From Halichondria panicea (lineage: Eukaryota > Porifera > Demospongiae > Suberitida > Halichondriidae): 64,000 bases of DNA. The DNA is taken from positions 3,226,169 through 3,290,168 of the forward strand of contig NC_087386.1 in the NCBI RefSeq assembly GCF_963675165.1, given 5' to 3'. This document shows, piece by piece, positions 1 to 9,427 of the stretch. Numbering within the stretch: position 1 is the first letter of the stretch; each line of letters begins with the position of its first letter. The translations under genes were made by a program, and so were the position numbers. The notes beneath the pieces were generated by a model. It ran no database searches, had not been told where the DNA came from, and saw only the letters and a list, made by a program, of their open reading frames with translations.

Positions 1-1206
1 GTGAAATCTGGAACAGGAGCGTCTTTAGGTCGATCAATTAGTGTGGATCCGGCCTCACCACGCCTCCAAGTCATTCTATTAGTCTAGATCCGGCTAGCAA
101 TTCTAGCTGGGACTCCCAGTTCTAGCTCCTTTTGTTTAGCGTGTCAGAGACTGGGAGAAGATGATTGGCACTCCCTGGCTCCTTTGGATGTACAGCTGTC
201 CAGATCCCTAGAACATACCCTCCATTCTGACGAGTTATCAGTGCATAGGGTGCTTACTAGATTCTTGCCAGCCAGTACAGTTCAAGCTACACACAGCACC
301 GCTCAACTATTCTCTACCCCATTATCTAGCTAAATCTGGTCCAACTAGACAGCAGACACAGCTAGTTAATTCAGTAAAGCCAGGGGTAGCCCTACTTCTA
401 CGGTTGTTCAGTACCCACGGTAACAATTCCTCTGGGCTGGGCTAACTAGTTGAGCCACGCCTCCCAATTCTCAAGGCTAGGTACATGTCTCTGTCTAGCT
501 GCTTCTTCAGCTTCTTGCTCAGTTTTGTGGCTTAGAGAAAGGCCAGCTACTCAGGGGGAAGAGTCCAGATGAAAGTCTGGCAGCCAGGTGACGTCCAAAC
601 GGTCAGTTATTCTTTCCACCAACTTTTTAATCTAGTCTAGTCCTGCTTGCACTGCTACTACTGCTGCTGCCTACTGCTGCTACTCTTCCTAGCTAGTCAA
701 AGGTTTCTTTTTTTTTTTTTACATATGCACAAAGAGACATCAAAGCTTACATCAAAGGACACAGATTTTTAGCCTACTTGACTGATAAGGCGGTTACCTA
801 GACTACAGTTTGTTTGTCAGGGAGGAGCTCACATACAACTTCATCTAATTCATCATAACGATTCCTTACCCATTGTTGTAATTTCTACAACAGATTGCCA
901 AGGAAAGAGATAGAGCCAAATAACCTCTGGACAATAAATTGGGGAGTATAAGTAGGAGTTAGGTGACTGGCTGAATTAAAAATGATAATGTTATAAATTC
1001 ATACTAAATCTAGCTCCGGTGTACAGACATAATTAATTCAGTCATTGTGCATGTAGCTATAGCTAGAGTCTACTGCAGACATGTGCAAGTAGCTAGCTAT
1101 TATATCAAGTCTATACTGCAGACAATGGAGAGTCTACTACTTAAAACTAGGCTGGCTAGCTTTCTACTTATTTAGTAGAGTGATCAGGCAAGAGCATATC
1201 TCATTT
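1..1206. other. Gene-free flank
   Basis: No convincing coding exon or RNA gene is visible on either strand. There is a short CTG/CTA-rich stretch near 650-690 and a poly-T run near 708-720. The last nine bases (1198-1206, atctcattt) are the left target-site duplication of the transposon that starts at 1207. Confidence 0.5.
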
Positions 1207-1254
1207 TAGCCTCGATCCCAGGCCGATCCGTCTCCAATTGAACGCTAGGTCGCC

Positions 1255-1663
1255 TAGAGTAAACCACTGAAGATCAGCCACCATGATAAATCGGCCGCTC
1301 GTACGCCAACACAGCACTTGCAAATTGATTTATTTTTGCTACTATATAGAGCTCTTGATGTGATGTTCCTATGAGCCAAACGAGACTTGCAACCAACGTT
1401 GTGTTCCGGAGTTAGAGTTAACTTTCCAGCGCTGCCGAAAGTACATATATTCAGCCAATTGCATGTATTTCCGGCACAACGATCTTCTCTAGAGTATGGA
1501 GGCACGATCCAGCTAAGATTAACTTCTAGTAGTAGCTAACTATGTCTACTAGCTGCATGCAAAATATGAAACTATGTGAAACTCTGTGGTGCAGCTGTTC
1601 CGCTACTAGCCACGCTTTTTTCTCACAAATCTACCGATTGAAATTCGGCCACGCCCCATTGCA
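1255..1663. repeat. Left long inverted arm
   Basis: This stretch begins TAGAGTAAACCACTG and recurs almost base for base, inverted, at 7836-8524, where the right copy is interrupted by a 294-bp element. Similarity stops sharply after the shared ccattgc, which marks the inner boundary. Arms of about 410 bp are typical of long-TIR transposons. Confidence 0.85.
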
Positions 1664-1803
1664 GGTTATAACATCATTAGCCTCGACTCCAACCGCCCCA
1701 ACTATTATAAACAGCAATCCTCAAAGATTATATGGTAACACAGACAAAATAGACAAAATAGACTACAAAAAGAACATAAAAACAATAAACAATATTATTA
1801 TTA

Positions 1804-2609
1804 CTACTGGCTACACGACATACAAAACCATGTTTTTTGAGTATCATTAAAAACAGCGTTCGGAATGTTTTCGCAATCCTGGTGGTACCATTTACTGCAA
1901 CTGTCACATGACGCCATATCCCCAAACCTCGATGTGACTTCCACATCAGAATATCGGCAACTACAGTATACAGGAACCTGCGTTTTTGTGACTATTGTCT
2001 TGGGGCAATCCCTTTTTTTTGCAGCTCGTGGGAAGCGTGACAGTTCACGATTGTTGAAGCAACGCTCCAGATGAACTCTCATCATCGATTCATCGTAGCT
2101 GATTTTCAAAGGGTTTCGACCAGAACATAAATCATAAGCCATAGCGATGGCAAACAAACCACAAGAATCATCAGTATACTGAAGTTGAACATTCACAACT
2201 TGGATTGTGAAACGGTCTTTCATACAATGGAGAATCGTGCAAGACTGTTCAATAATGGTAGGGCCAGGTTCTATGTGAAGACTGTCATACAGCTGTATTT
2301 CACTTGCATCAGATGATAATTTATTTGATAAGCACGCCCAATGAAATCCTCCAACATGCATTATTTGCACAAATTCATGAGCTGACGATCTCCACTGGAG
2401 ATTTTCGAGCAAGTACATAGTATCTTGAAGTCCGTTTTGATGAGGGAATTCTCTTCTGAGCAGCATATTTGCAGCAGAAATATGATTTGCTGACAGCCAA
2501 GCATTACGTTGAAGGGCTTGTTTCTCATAAAGAGAGAGACCAAGATCACTAACCCAATCTTTTAAGCACGGATTTGTTTCTGAGTCATCAAGCAATGATT
2601 CATTGGATA
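1804..2609 (-). CDS. Ulp1-like (C48) cysteine protease with C-terminal PHD finger
   Basis: The exon opens with a conserved lead-in (LKDWVSDLGLSLYEKQAL, then WLSANHISAANMLL and EFPHQNGLQ). The C48 catalytic core follows: His in GGFHWACLSN, Asp in LYDSLH, and Gln and Cys in QYTDDSCGLFAIA. The final 55 residues form a C4HC3 PHD finger: CSC, CDSCSKWYHQDC, then W-F-C-x-x-C at the end. Ulp1 proteases cleave SUMO or related modifiers, and PHD fingers typically bind histone tails. A role in countering SUMO-based silencing or in directing integration is inference. No frameshift is visible in this exon, unlike the transposase part. Confidence 0.85.
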
Positions 2610-5600
2610 CTTGAAAGTGTACCTACAGATACAATGACATACGTAACAAGATGCTCATAGAGCATCATAACAAATATCTTACCCCACGAAAATTACCCGC
2701 TGTATGATATACAACTCTATGATATTATCCTATGGAGTGTAACTGCACAAGTAATACATTATTTACCTTGTATGCCTTCGAGACCAGCACGTGTACTAAA
2801 GGGCGTAGATTTGACATTCCTTGCAGCACTTTCCCCGCTGCTTTTCACTGGGCTCTCAGGATCAATGACAACAACAGGAGCTTGGTCGTCTGGAGATGCA
2901 TTTTACCATGAATATACAGTCAGTACAATACATGCATGTACACAAATACAAACCTGTTTTCTTTCTCCCAGTCTGAACACTCACTCCTATAAATGCACAC
3001 CAGAATCACGTGGTAACAAAACAATGAGACCCACACATATACAAGTACATGCACATGCACATTACTTACCAGCGCGTGTTCTAGAGCGCGTAGATTTGAC
3101 ATTCCTTGTACATGTAGCACTTTCCCCGCTGCTTTTCACTGGGCTCTTAGGGTCAACGACAACGACAGGAGCTTGGTCGTCTGGAGCTGCATTTTACAGT
3201 CAGTGCAATACATGCATGTACACAATACAAACCTGTCTCAGTCTTTCTCTCAGTCTGAACACTCACTCCTATAAATGCACACCAGAATCACGTAGTACCA
3301 CAACAATAAAACCCACACATATACAAGTACATGCACATGCACATTACTCACCAGCATGTGTCCTAGATCGCGTAGATTTGACATTCCTTGTACATGTAGC
3401 ACTTTCCCCGCTGCTTTTCACTGGGCTCTTAGGGTCAACGACAACGACAGGAGCTTGGTCGTCTGGAGCTGCATTTTATTGGTGCAATAACATGCATGTA
3501 CACAATACAATCCTGCCTTCTTTTCACGTAATAATACAACAATGAGACACATACATCACTCACCAGTAGGTATCTCAAAGCGCATACATTTTACGTTCCT
3601 TGTAGCATTTTTCTCACTGCTTTTCACTGGGCTCTTAGGGTCAACGACAACGACAGGAGCTTGGTCGTCTGGAGCTGCATTTACACAGTAAGTACAATAC
3701 ATGCATGTACACAATGCAAACCTGTTTTCTTTCTCCCAGTCTGAACACTCACTCCTATAAATGCATACCAGAATCACGTGGTAACAAAACAATGAGACCC
3801 ACACATATACAAGTACATGCACATTACTTACCAGCGCGTGTTCTAGAGCGCGTAGATTTGAAATTCCTTGTACATGTAGCACTTTCCCCGCTGCTTTTCA
3901 CTGGGCTCTTAGGGTCAACGACAACGACAGGAGCTTGGTCGTCTGGAGCTGCATTTTACACAGTCAGTACAATACATGCATGTACACAATGCAAACCTGT
4001 TTTCTTTCTCCCAGTCTGAACACTCACTCCTATAAATGCATACCAGAATCACGTGGTAACAAAACAATGAGACCCACACATTACAAGTACATGCACATGC
4101 ACATTACTCACCAGCGCGTGTTCTAGAGCACGTAAATTTTACGTTCCTTGTAGCACTTTCCTCGCTGCTTTTCACTGGGCTCTTAGGGTCAACGACAACG
4201 ACAGGAGCTTGGTCGTCTGGAGCTGCATTTTACACAGTAAGTACAATACATTGTACACAATACAAACCTGTCTCAGTTTTTCTCTCAGTCTGAACACTCA
4301 CTCCTATAAATGCACATCAGAATCACGTGGTAACAAAACAATGAGACCCACACATATACAAGTACATGTACATGCACATGCACATTACTCACCAGCATGT
4401 GTCCTAGATCGCGTAGATTTGACATTCCTTGTACATGTAGCACTTTCCCTGCTGCTTTTCACTGGGCTCTTAAGGTCAACGACAACGACAGGAGCTTGGT
4501 CGTCTGGAGCTGCATTTTACACAGTAAGTACAATACATGCATGTACACAATGCAAACCTGTTTTCTTTCTCCCAGTCTGAACACTCACTCCTATAAATGC
4601 ACACCAGAATCACGTGGTAACAAAACAATGAGACCCACACATATACAAGTACATGCATATGCACATTACTCACCAGCGCGTGTTCTAGAGCACGTAGATT
4701 TGACATTCCTTGTACATGTAGCACTTTCCCCGCTGCTTTTCACTGGGCTCTTAGGGTCAACGACAACGACAGGAGCTTGGTCGTCTGGAGCTGCATTTTA
4801 TTGGTGCAATAACATGCATGTACACAATACAATCCTGCCTTCTTTTCACGTAATAATACAACAATGAGACACATACATCACTCACCAGTAGGTATCTCAA
4901 AGCGCATACATTTTACGTTCCTTGTAGCATTTTTCTCACTGCTTTTCACTGGGCTCTTAGGGTCAACGACAACGACAGGAGCTTGGTCGTCTGGAGCTGC
5001 ATTTTACACAGTAAGTACAATACATGCATGTACACAATGCAAACCTGTTTTCTTTCTCCCAGTCTGAACACTCACTCCTATAAATGCACACCAGAATCAC
5101 GTGGTAACAAAACAATGAGACTCACACATATACAAGTACATGCACATGCACATTACTCACCAGCATGTGTCCTAAACGGTGTAGATTTGATGGTGGTTGT
5201 AGAACTTTTTCCACTGCTTTTCACTGGGTGAGCTTGGACGTCTGGAGCTAATTAATTGAGAAGGTCAATCCACATGTGTAGATATACATCTATACATTGT
5301 GACAACTCACATGTACTAAGAGGAGAACTCTCAAAACCACCGCCACTGAATGTATACGTATCACATAGGGTATCTGACCAGTTATCCGGAGGATCTATGT
5401 ACATGTACACGACTGCATGACGTATAAAGGAACACGACAATTTGTATTGTGACAGCAATCATAATTATGTTCACACATAAGCTCACCAGTTACTGTTATT
5501 TTTACAGGATTGGTGGCCTGATCCCTACTGTGATGATTGGGTGGATCTGTATGAGCACAAAACTTATACATAGTTGCTACGGATAAAGGGATAGGAGGAA

Positions 5601-7550
5601 TAACTCCACAAGTAATAAAGGTGCATTACTTACCAAACAGAGAAAGCTGAAGAGGGCTTACAAGTAAACTGTCCTCATCGCTGTCACACACCTCATCTGT
5701 AGTACGATAAACCGAGTAAGCACAGCACATGTAACAACAGTTAAACAAGCCAAATACCTTTTGTCTCTGTCTTGCTCTTGTCTTGTTTCTCAGTCTTGCG
5801 ACGGGTTCCTATAGTGTATAATATGAATGCATGTATGCAATGTACAAATAATTATGATGGTAATAAATTATTATGAAACCTACCTGTTGATTTTGGTTTC
5901 GATTCAATAAGTTTTTTTATATCATCTGATACTGCTAAACCTAACGATATAAAAGTATACTGTAATATATCTACGTGTAATATTCGGACTTACTTTTCTT
6001 TAATTCTCTGATGTACTTATTTTGCTCTTTTCGGAATTTCTCTTGTGCTTTATCCACTTCCTTTAATTCCATTTTTTGCCTTTCTTCTGAAGATGTTGCC
6101 ACTCTAAATGTCTTTCTCGGCTTGATTGTTGGAAGCTTATGGATTGGCTCAGGGTAAGTTAAAATTTCTTTAAGGGGTCTTCCAGCAGTTGGATATGTGT
6201 AGTTTTTGGAAGCATCAGTTTCTTTTCTAGGAACATCAGTTTCTTTTCGGGAGTACGACTTTCGTGACGGAGTCAACAATGGCAGAAATGGCAACCCATC
6301 CACATCTTCTTCCAAAACGCTTTCCTCCAGATACTCAGGTGGCATGATTTTACTCCTGTCAAGTGGATACACTCCTGTTGTTTCAAATCCGGACTGAACA
6401 TTTACCATCGTTAGTGCCTGAACCCATGCCTTCTTAAAAACGAGAATCTGCTGAGCACCTTTCCTGGATTTTGGGCCAAATATTCATGGCAGAATTGACT
6501 ATAGCGAATTTTAAGGGGACCGAAAATCCCCTTATCAAGTGGCTGCGACAGGTGCGTAGTATTAGGGGGGAGAATAAAGAGAATAACTTTTTGCTTTGCT
6601 GCCAGACGGATGGTTTCAGGTGAATAGTGTGTGCTGTGTCCATCCATCAATAGCAATAATGGGCGAACAGCAGGGGCATAACGTAGAAATAAGTTATTAA
6701 ACCAGATGTCGAAAAGCTCAGTGTCAATCCACCCATTATCAGAGAAAGCATGCAACGTCCCATGACTTCACCAGCTGCCATGTCAGGGTGCATGGACTTC
6801 CCATTCCAGATAACCATCGGGGGAATACAGTAACCAGCAGCACTGACACATGCAACTACAGTTATTTGGGTCTTTTTTCCACTCGTGATACATGAAGGAT
6901 TTTTCATTCCTTTTTTGCAAACAACTTTTGGAGGATGGTGGTCCAGAGGCATGCCTGTCTCGTCAATATTAAAAATATGTGCTGGTGTGTCTAGAAGGTC
7001 ATACTCTACTAGAACCTTCTCCAACATGTCAAAGTAACTCGAAATAACTTCTGGATCTGTGGCTTTTGCTCTTGCTACAGACAATTTAGCAGGAATTCGC
7101 AAAACTAGTTCCGAGTGTCGCTTTGTGAAGCTTTCATACCAACCATGAGTGACTGTGACCTTGACTCCTTTACGGTCGCACACTCTTTGCACAATTGCAA
7201 TTACATTACTTCTGGTTTTAGGAAAGCCAACAGAGGCACATCTAATCAAGAACCTGGTCAGTTCTGCTTCTTCTGTATCAGAGAGATACTTGTTTGGGCC
7301 ACTTTTGGCACCAGGAAGAGTGCTTCCTCGATAGTAATCGCCCAGTGTGGACCTAGGAATACCATATTCTTCAGCAGCACGTCGTTGACTCAACGTACCA
7401 TTTCTAATAGCTGAACAAGCAGTGCTTACGGTTTTCAAATCCCAATGCTTGTATGAGGGTGGGCGATTTTTTGAGTTAACTTCACATACAGTCACAGCTT
7501 TCTTAGTACGGCTATAAAATATTCTTTCTTTTAGCGGTACCTCAGCCATA
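1804..7550 (-). CDS. Pogo-like transposase / exon-repeat linker / Ulp1-PHD gene (transposon-borne, damaged)
   Basis: One minus-strand gene model can be traced from the ATG at 7550 to the stop at 1804. The transposase exon (5994-7550) leaves in phase 1. All the following small exons (5884-5940, 5758-5808, 5634-5696, 5487-5546, 5311-5394, then ten repeated exons 5161-5247 to 2767-2895) have GT-AG borders, lengths divisible by three and phase 1-1. The last exon (1804-2609) can be entered in the same phase at an acceptor ending ttcaag. The predicted product would be a DNA transposase tethered by a flexible linker to a deSUMOylase-like protease and a chromatin-reading PHD finger. Two apparent one-base frameshifts in the transposase exon suggest this copy is dead. 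The fusion is inferred from phase; two adjacent genes remain possible. Confidence 0.6.
2767..5247 (-). repeat. Ten-copy tandem array of a small coding exon with its intron
   Basis: Units of about 210-300 bp contain one exon plus most of an intron. Exons on the minus strand: 5161-5247, 4886-4996, 4674-4790, 4393-4509, 4112-4222, 3832-3948, 3564-3674, 3352-3468, 3070-3186 and about 2767-2895. Complete copies are 117 or 111 bp, and the most diverged (5161-5247) is 87 bp. Each begins after a gcag acceptor and ends at a gtgagt or gtaagt donor, except the last copy, whose acceptor is mutated (gcat) and whose donor is shifted to gtaaat. They encode near-identical segments containing PDDQAPVVVVDPKSPVKSS and then a basic tail. 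The pairs 3352/3564 and 4674/4886 have short introns, showing that a two-exon block was itself duplicated. Confidence 0.85.
5994..7550 (-). pseudogene. Pogo/Tigger-like DDE transposase module
   Basis: The N-terminal third looks like a psq-type helix-turn-helix (SQRRAAEEYGIPRSTLGDYY) followed by a CENP-B-like DNA-binding half. The DDE_1 catalytic core follows: first Asp in FNIDETG, second in LLLMDGHSTHYS, and the downstream LPPNTTHLSQPLDKGIFGPL block typical of pogo, Tigger and jerky proteins. The C-terminal signature SGFETTGVYPLDRSKI and a charged tail end the domain. The reading frame breaks near 6765 (between GEV and the HAFSDNGW block) and again near 6440 (before the KKAWVQALT block), each consistent with a single-base indel, so the copy is probably inactive. 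The start was chosen at the ATG giving MAEVPLKERIF. Confidence 0.85.
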
Positions 7551-7835
7551 TGTAACCTACAGAATAAGCAAAGACAAAAATAAATGTTCAGCACCATAAT
7601 TGTGGGGTTCTAAGTTTGTCTCAAAGTGAAGTGAAGCTGTTGTTATTACACTATACAAGCACACTGTAAACCATTGCCAAAACATAGATACAAATTATGG
7701 CCATGAAGCTAGCTAGCTAGCTCATTAATTACCTAGAAGCGAGCCTAGAAGCACCTAGTACCTGGAAACACGTCTCACACAGTAGCACTTTCGATTTATC
7801 CACGTGGCAAGATAGTTTTGAAAGCAATGGGGCGT

Positions 7836-8524
7836 GGCCGAATTTCAATCAGTAGATTTGTGAGAAAAAAGCGTTGCTAGTAGCGGAACAGCTGCACCTA
7901 GACTCGCAAGCCGTCACTGTTGCAGGCGAACAGTAGACTGGTCAAACTCTGTGTTGAGACTCGTGTTGCACAGTCAGCATATCAGAAAATATTTTAAGTG
8001 GCTGCGGTTTTCGTGACGTCAGTATACTGCATGTGATACGTAGAGTTTTCTAGTGGAACGTCACTATTATTGATCTTGTGGTAACCGCATGCGGTTAGTT
8101 GCCACAAATATCGTGGCAAACGTTACACGAGTCTCAACACGGAGTTTGACCAGTCTACTGTTCGCCTGCAACAGTGACGGCTTGCGAGTCTAAGCTGCAC
8201 CACAGAGTTTCATATTTTGCATGCAGCTAGTAGACATAGTTAGCTACTACTAGAAGTTAATCTTAGCTGGATCGTGCCTCCATACTCTAGAGAAGATCGT
8301 TGTGCCGGAAATACATGCAATTGGCTGAATATATGTACTTTCGGCAGCGCTGGAAAGTTAACTCTAACTCCGGAACACAACGTTGGTTGCAAGTCTCGTT
8401 TGACTCATAGGAACATCACATCAAGAGCTCTATATAGTAGCAAAAATAAATCAATTTGCAAGTGCTGTGTTGGCGTACGAGCGGCCGATTTATCATGGTG
8501 GCTGATCTTCAGTGGTTTACTCTA
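7836..8524. repeat. Right long inverted arm (interrupted)
   Basis: This is the inverse copy of 1255-1663, ending GGTTTACTCTA at 8524. It is split by the insertion at 7899-8192. Removing the insertion and one copy of its 9-bp duplication restores continuous similarity to the left arm, so the small element inserted after the arms existed. Confidence 0.85.
7899..8192. mobile_element. 294-bp MITE with 9-bp target duplication
   Basis: The ends TAGACTCGCAAGCC and GGCTTGCGAGTCTA are inverted repeats that continue inward for more than 60 bp, including the shared gtcaaactctgtgt block. The 9 bp agctgcacc flanks both sides (7890-7898 and 8193-8201). It lies within the right long arm of the larger transposon, and the uninterrupted target can be seen in the left arm. 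A diverged relative lies at 29985-30223. It has no coding capacity. Confidence 0.9.
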
Positions 8525-8527
8525 CTA

Positions 8528-9213
8528 GGCCTGGTATTGATTGTATTTGGGCGTGATCTGGGCGTGGTTTTTTAATAAATTGACTCTGGTACAACAAAAA
8601 ATGAATCCTCCAACAGTGGTCTTCAACAACAGCCTCTGGGGCAGTATACAGCAGGAAATACTTCCCAGAAGACACTTCTTTGGCAGTGGCAACCAAATCT
8701 TTGTCGATTCCTTTATTGCTACTGAGGATGGCAGCAGAAACACCTCTATTGTTTAGACTCCTGCCTGGTCAATCATGAGTCTCATGATGAGAGATACAAG
8801 GGGAGAGACAATTAACAAGAACAACACTTTTGTCAACAGGAGGAGCCTTGGTCCTACCTAGCTTGTAGTCCATTAAAAAGGGTAGCAACTGATATAGCAG
8901 AGAGACTTGCCATATCCCGTTGGGAACCAGATAAACACGTCCCTTCCCTCAAACAGGAGCTTGAGAGCCTGGGCCTGTTCTGCCATGAGAGTGAGGCCAT
9001 CTTGCTTCAAACAAGACAACGCGTTGCATGCCATAGCTAGCTAGCTATAAATTGAGAACATGACACGGAGCTACATTACTGTAAGTTTTACGGGAGTAAA
9101 ATGCCTCTACGTACACCTTTAGTATTACAGAAAAAAAGCAGGAAACAAAATGTGAAGAATCTCTGCTTTAGTTTCCGGTTCCTGCCACGCCCAGATACAA
9201 TCAATACCAGGCC
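8528..9213. mobile_element. Non-autonomous inverted-repeat element
   Basis: The left end GGCCTGGTATTGATTGTAT at 8528 is matched in inverse by the right end at about 9195-9213. It sits just outside the long inner arm and inside the outer TAG...CTA ends. A clean target duplication was not seen. The interior has no convincing coding sequence. Confidence 0.6.
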
Positions 9214-9427
9214 GTATTTTTCAACTTCGTTCTATTAAAAAAAAATCGGCCTGGGACCAAGGCTAATCTCATTTACATCTGTGCAAAGTCAAGGGTTAAC
9301 CTTGGAATGCATTGCCCTGCTACGCCCACTCATTTACCTTTTACTTCTGCCTTTTCTGATTTCTGGCTTTCTGGTCCTACATGCGCGTGCATGCGAAATG
9401 TATAGACTGTTACTGTTAGCAATCAGA

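Larger units (their letters stand above)
1207..9265 (-). mobile_element. Large DNA transposon with TAG...CTA ends
   Basis: The left end TAGCCTCGATCCCAGGCCG (1207-1225) is matched in inverse by CGGCCTGGGACCAAGGCTA ending at 9265. The 9 bp atctcattt lies directly outside both ends (1198-1206 and 9266-9274), an exact target-site duplication. Inside lies a second pair of inverted arms about 410 bp long (1255-1663 and 7836-8524), so either the element has complex termini or one element sits inside another. It carries the minus-strand transposase/Ulp1/PHD gene and two nested small elements (7899-8192 and 8528-9213). The 9-bp duplication resembles Mutator-like elements, but the transposase domain is pogo-like, a family that normally duplicates only TA. 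The terminal family and the coding content may therefore have different origins. Confidence 0.75.

Noticed and set aside
1254-1505. 83-residue open frame and its inverted twin at 8274-8528 as small genes
   Set aside because: They are the two inverted arms of a transposon. The frame has no homology that I recognise, and it is open by chance in both copies.
2772-5067. Plus-strand repeated open frames (FTGLLGSTTTTGAWSSGAAF-type) as a repetitive protein gene
   Set aside because: They are antisense shadows of the minus-strand exon array. Splice sites and phase are consistent only on the minus strand.
7899-8192. Calling the 294-bp MITE an hAT element with an 8-bp duplication
   Set aside because: With TAG...CTA ends the duplication is exactly 9 bp (agctgcacc), and the same 9-bp rule holds for three other elements here.
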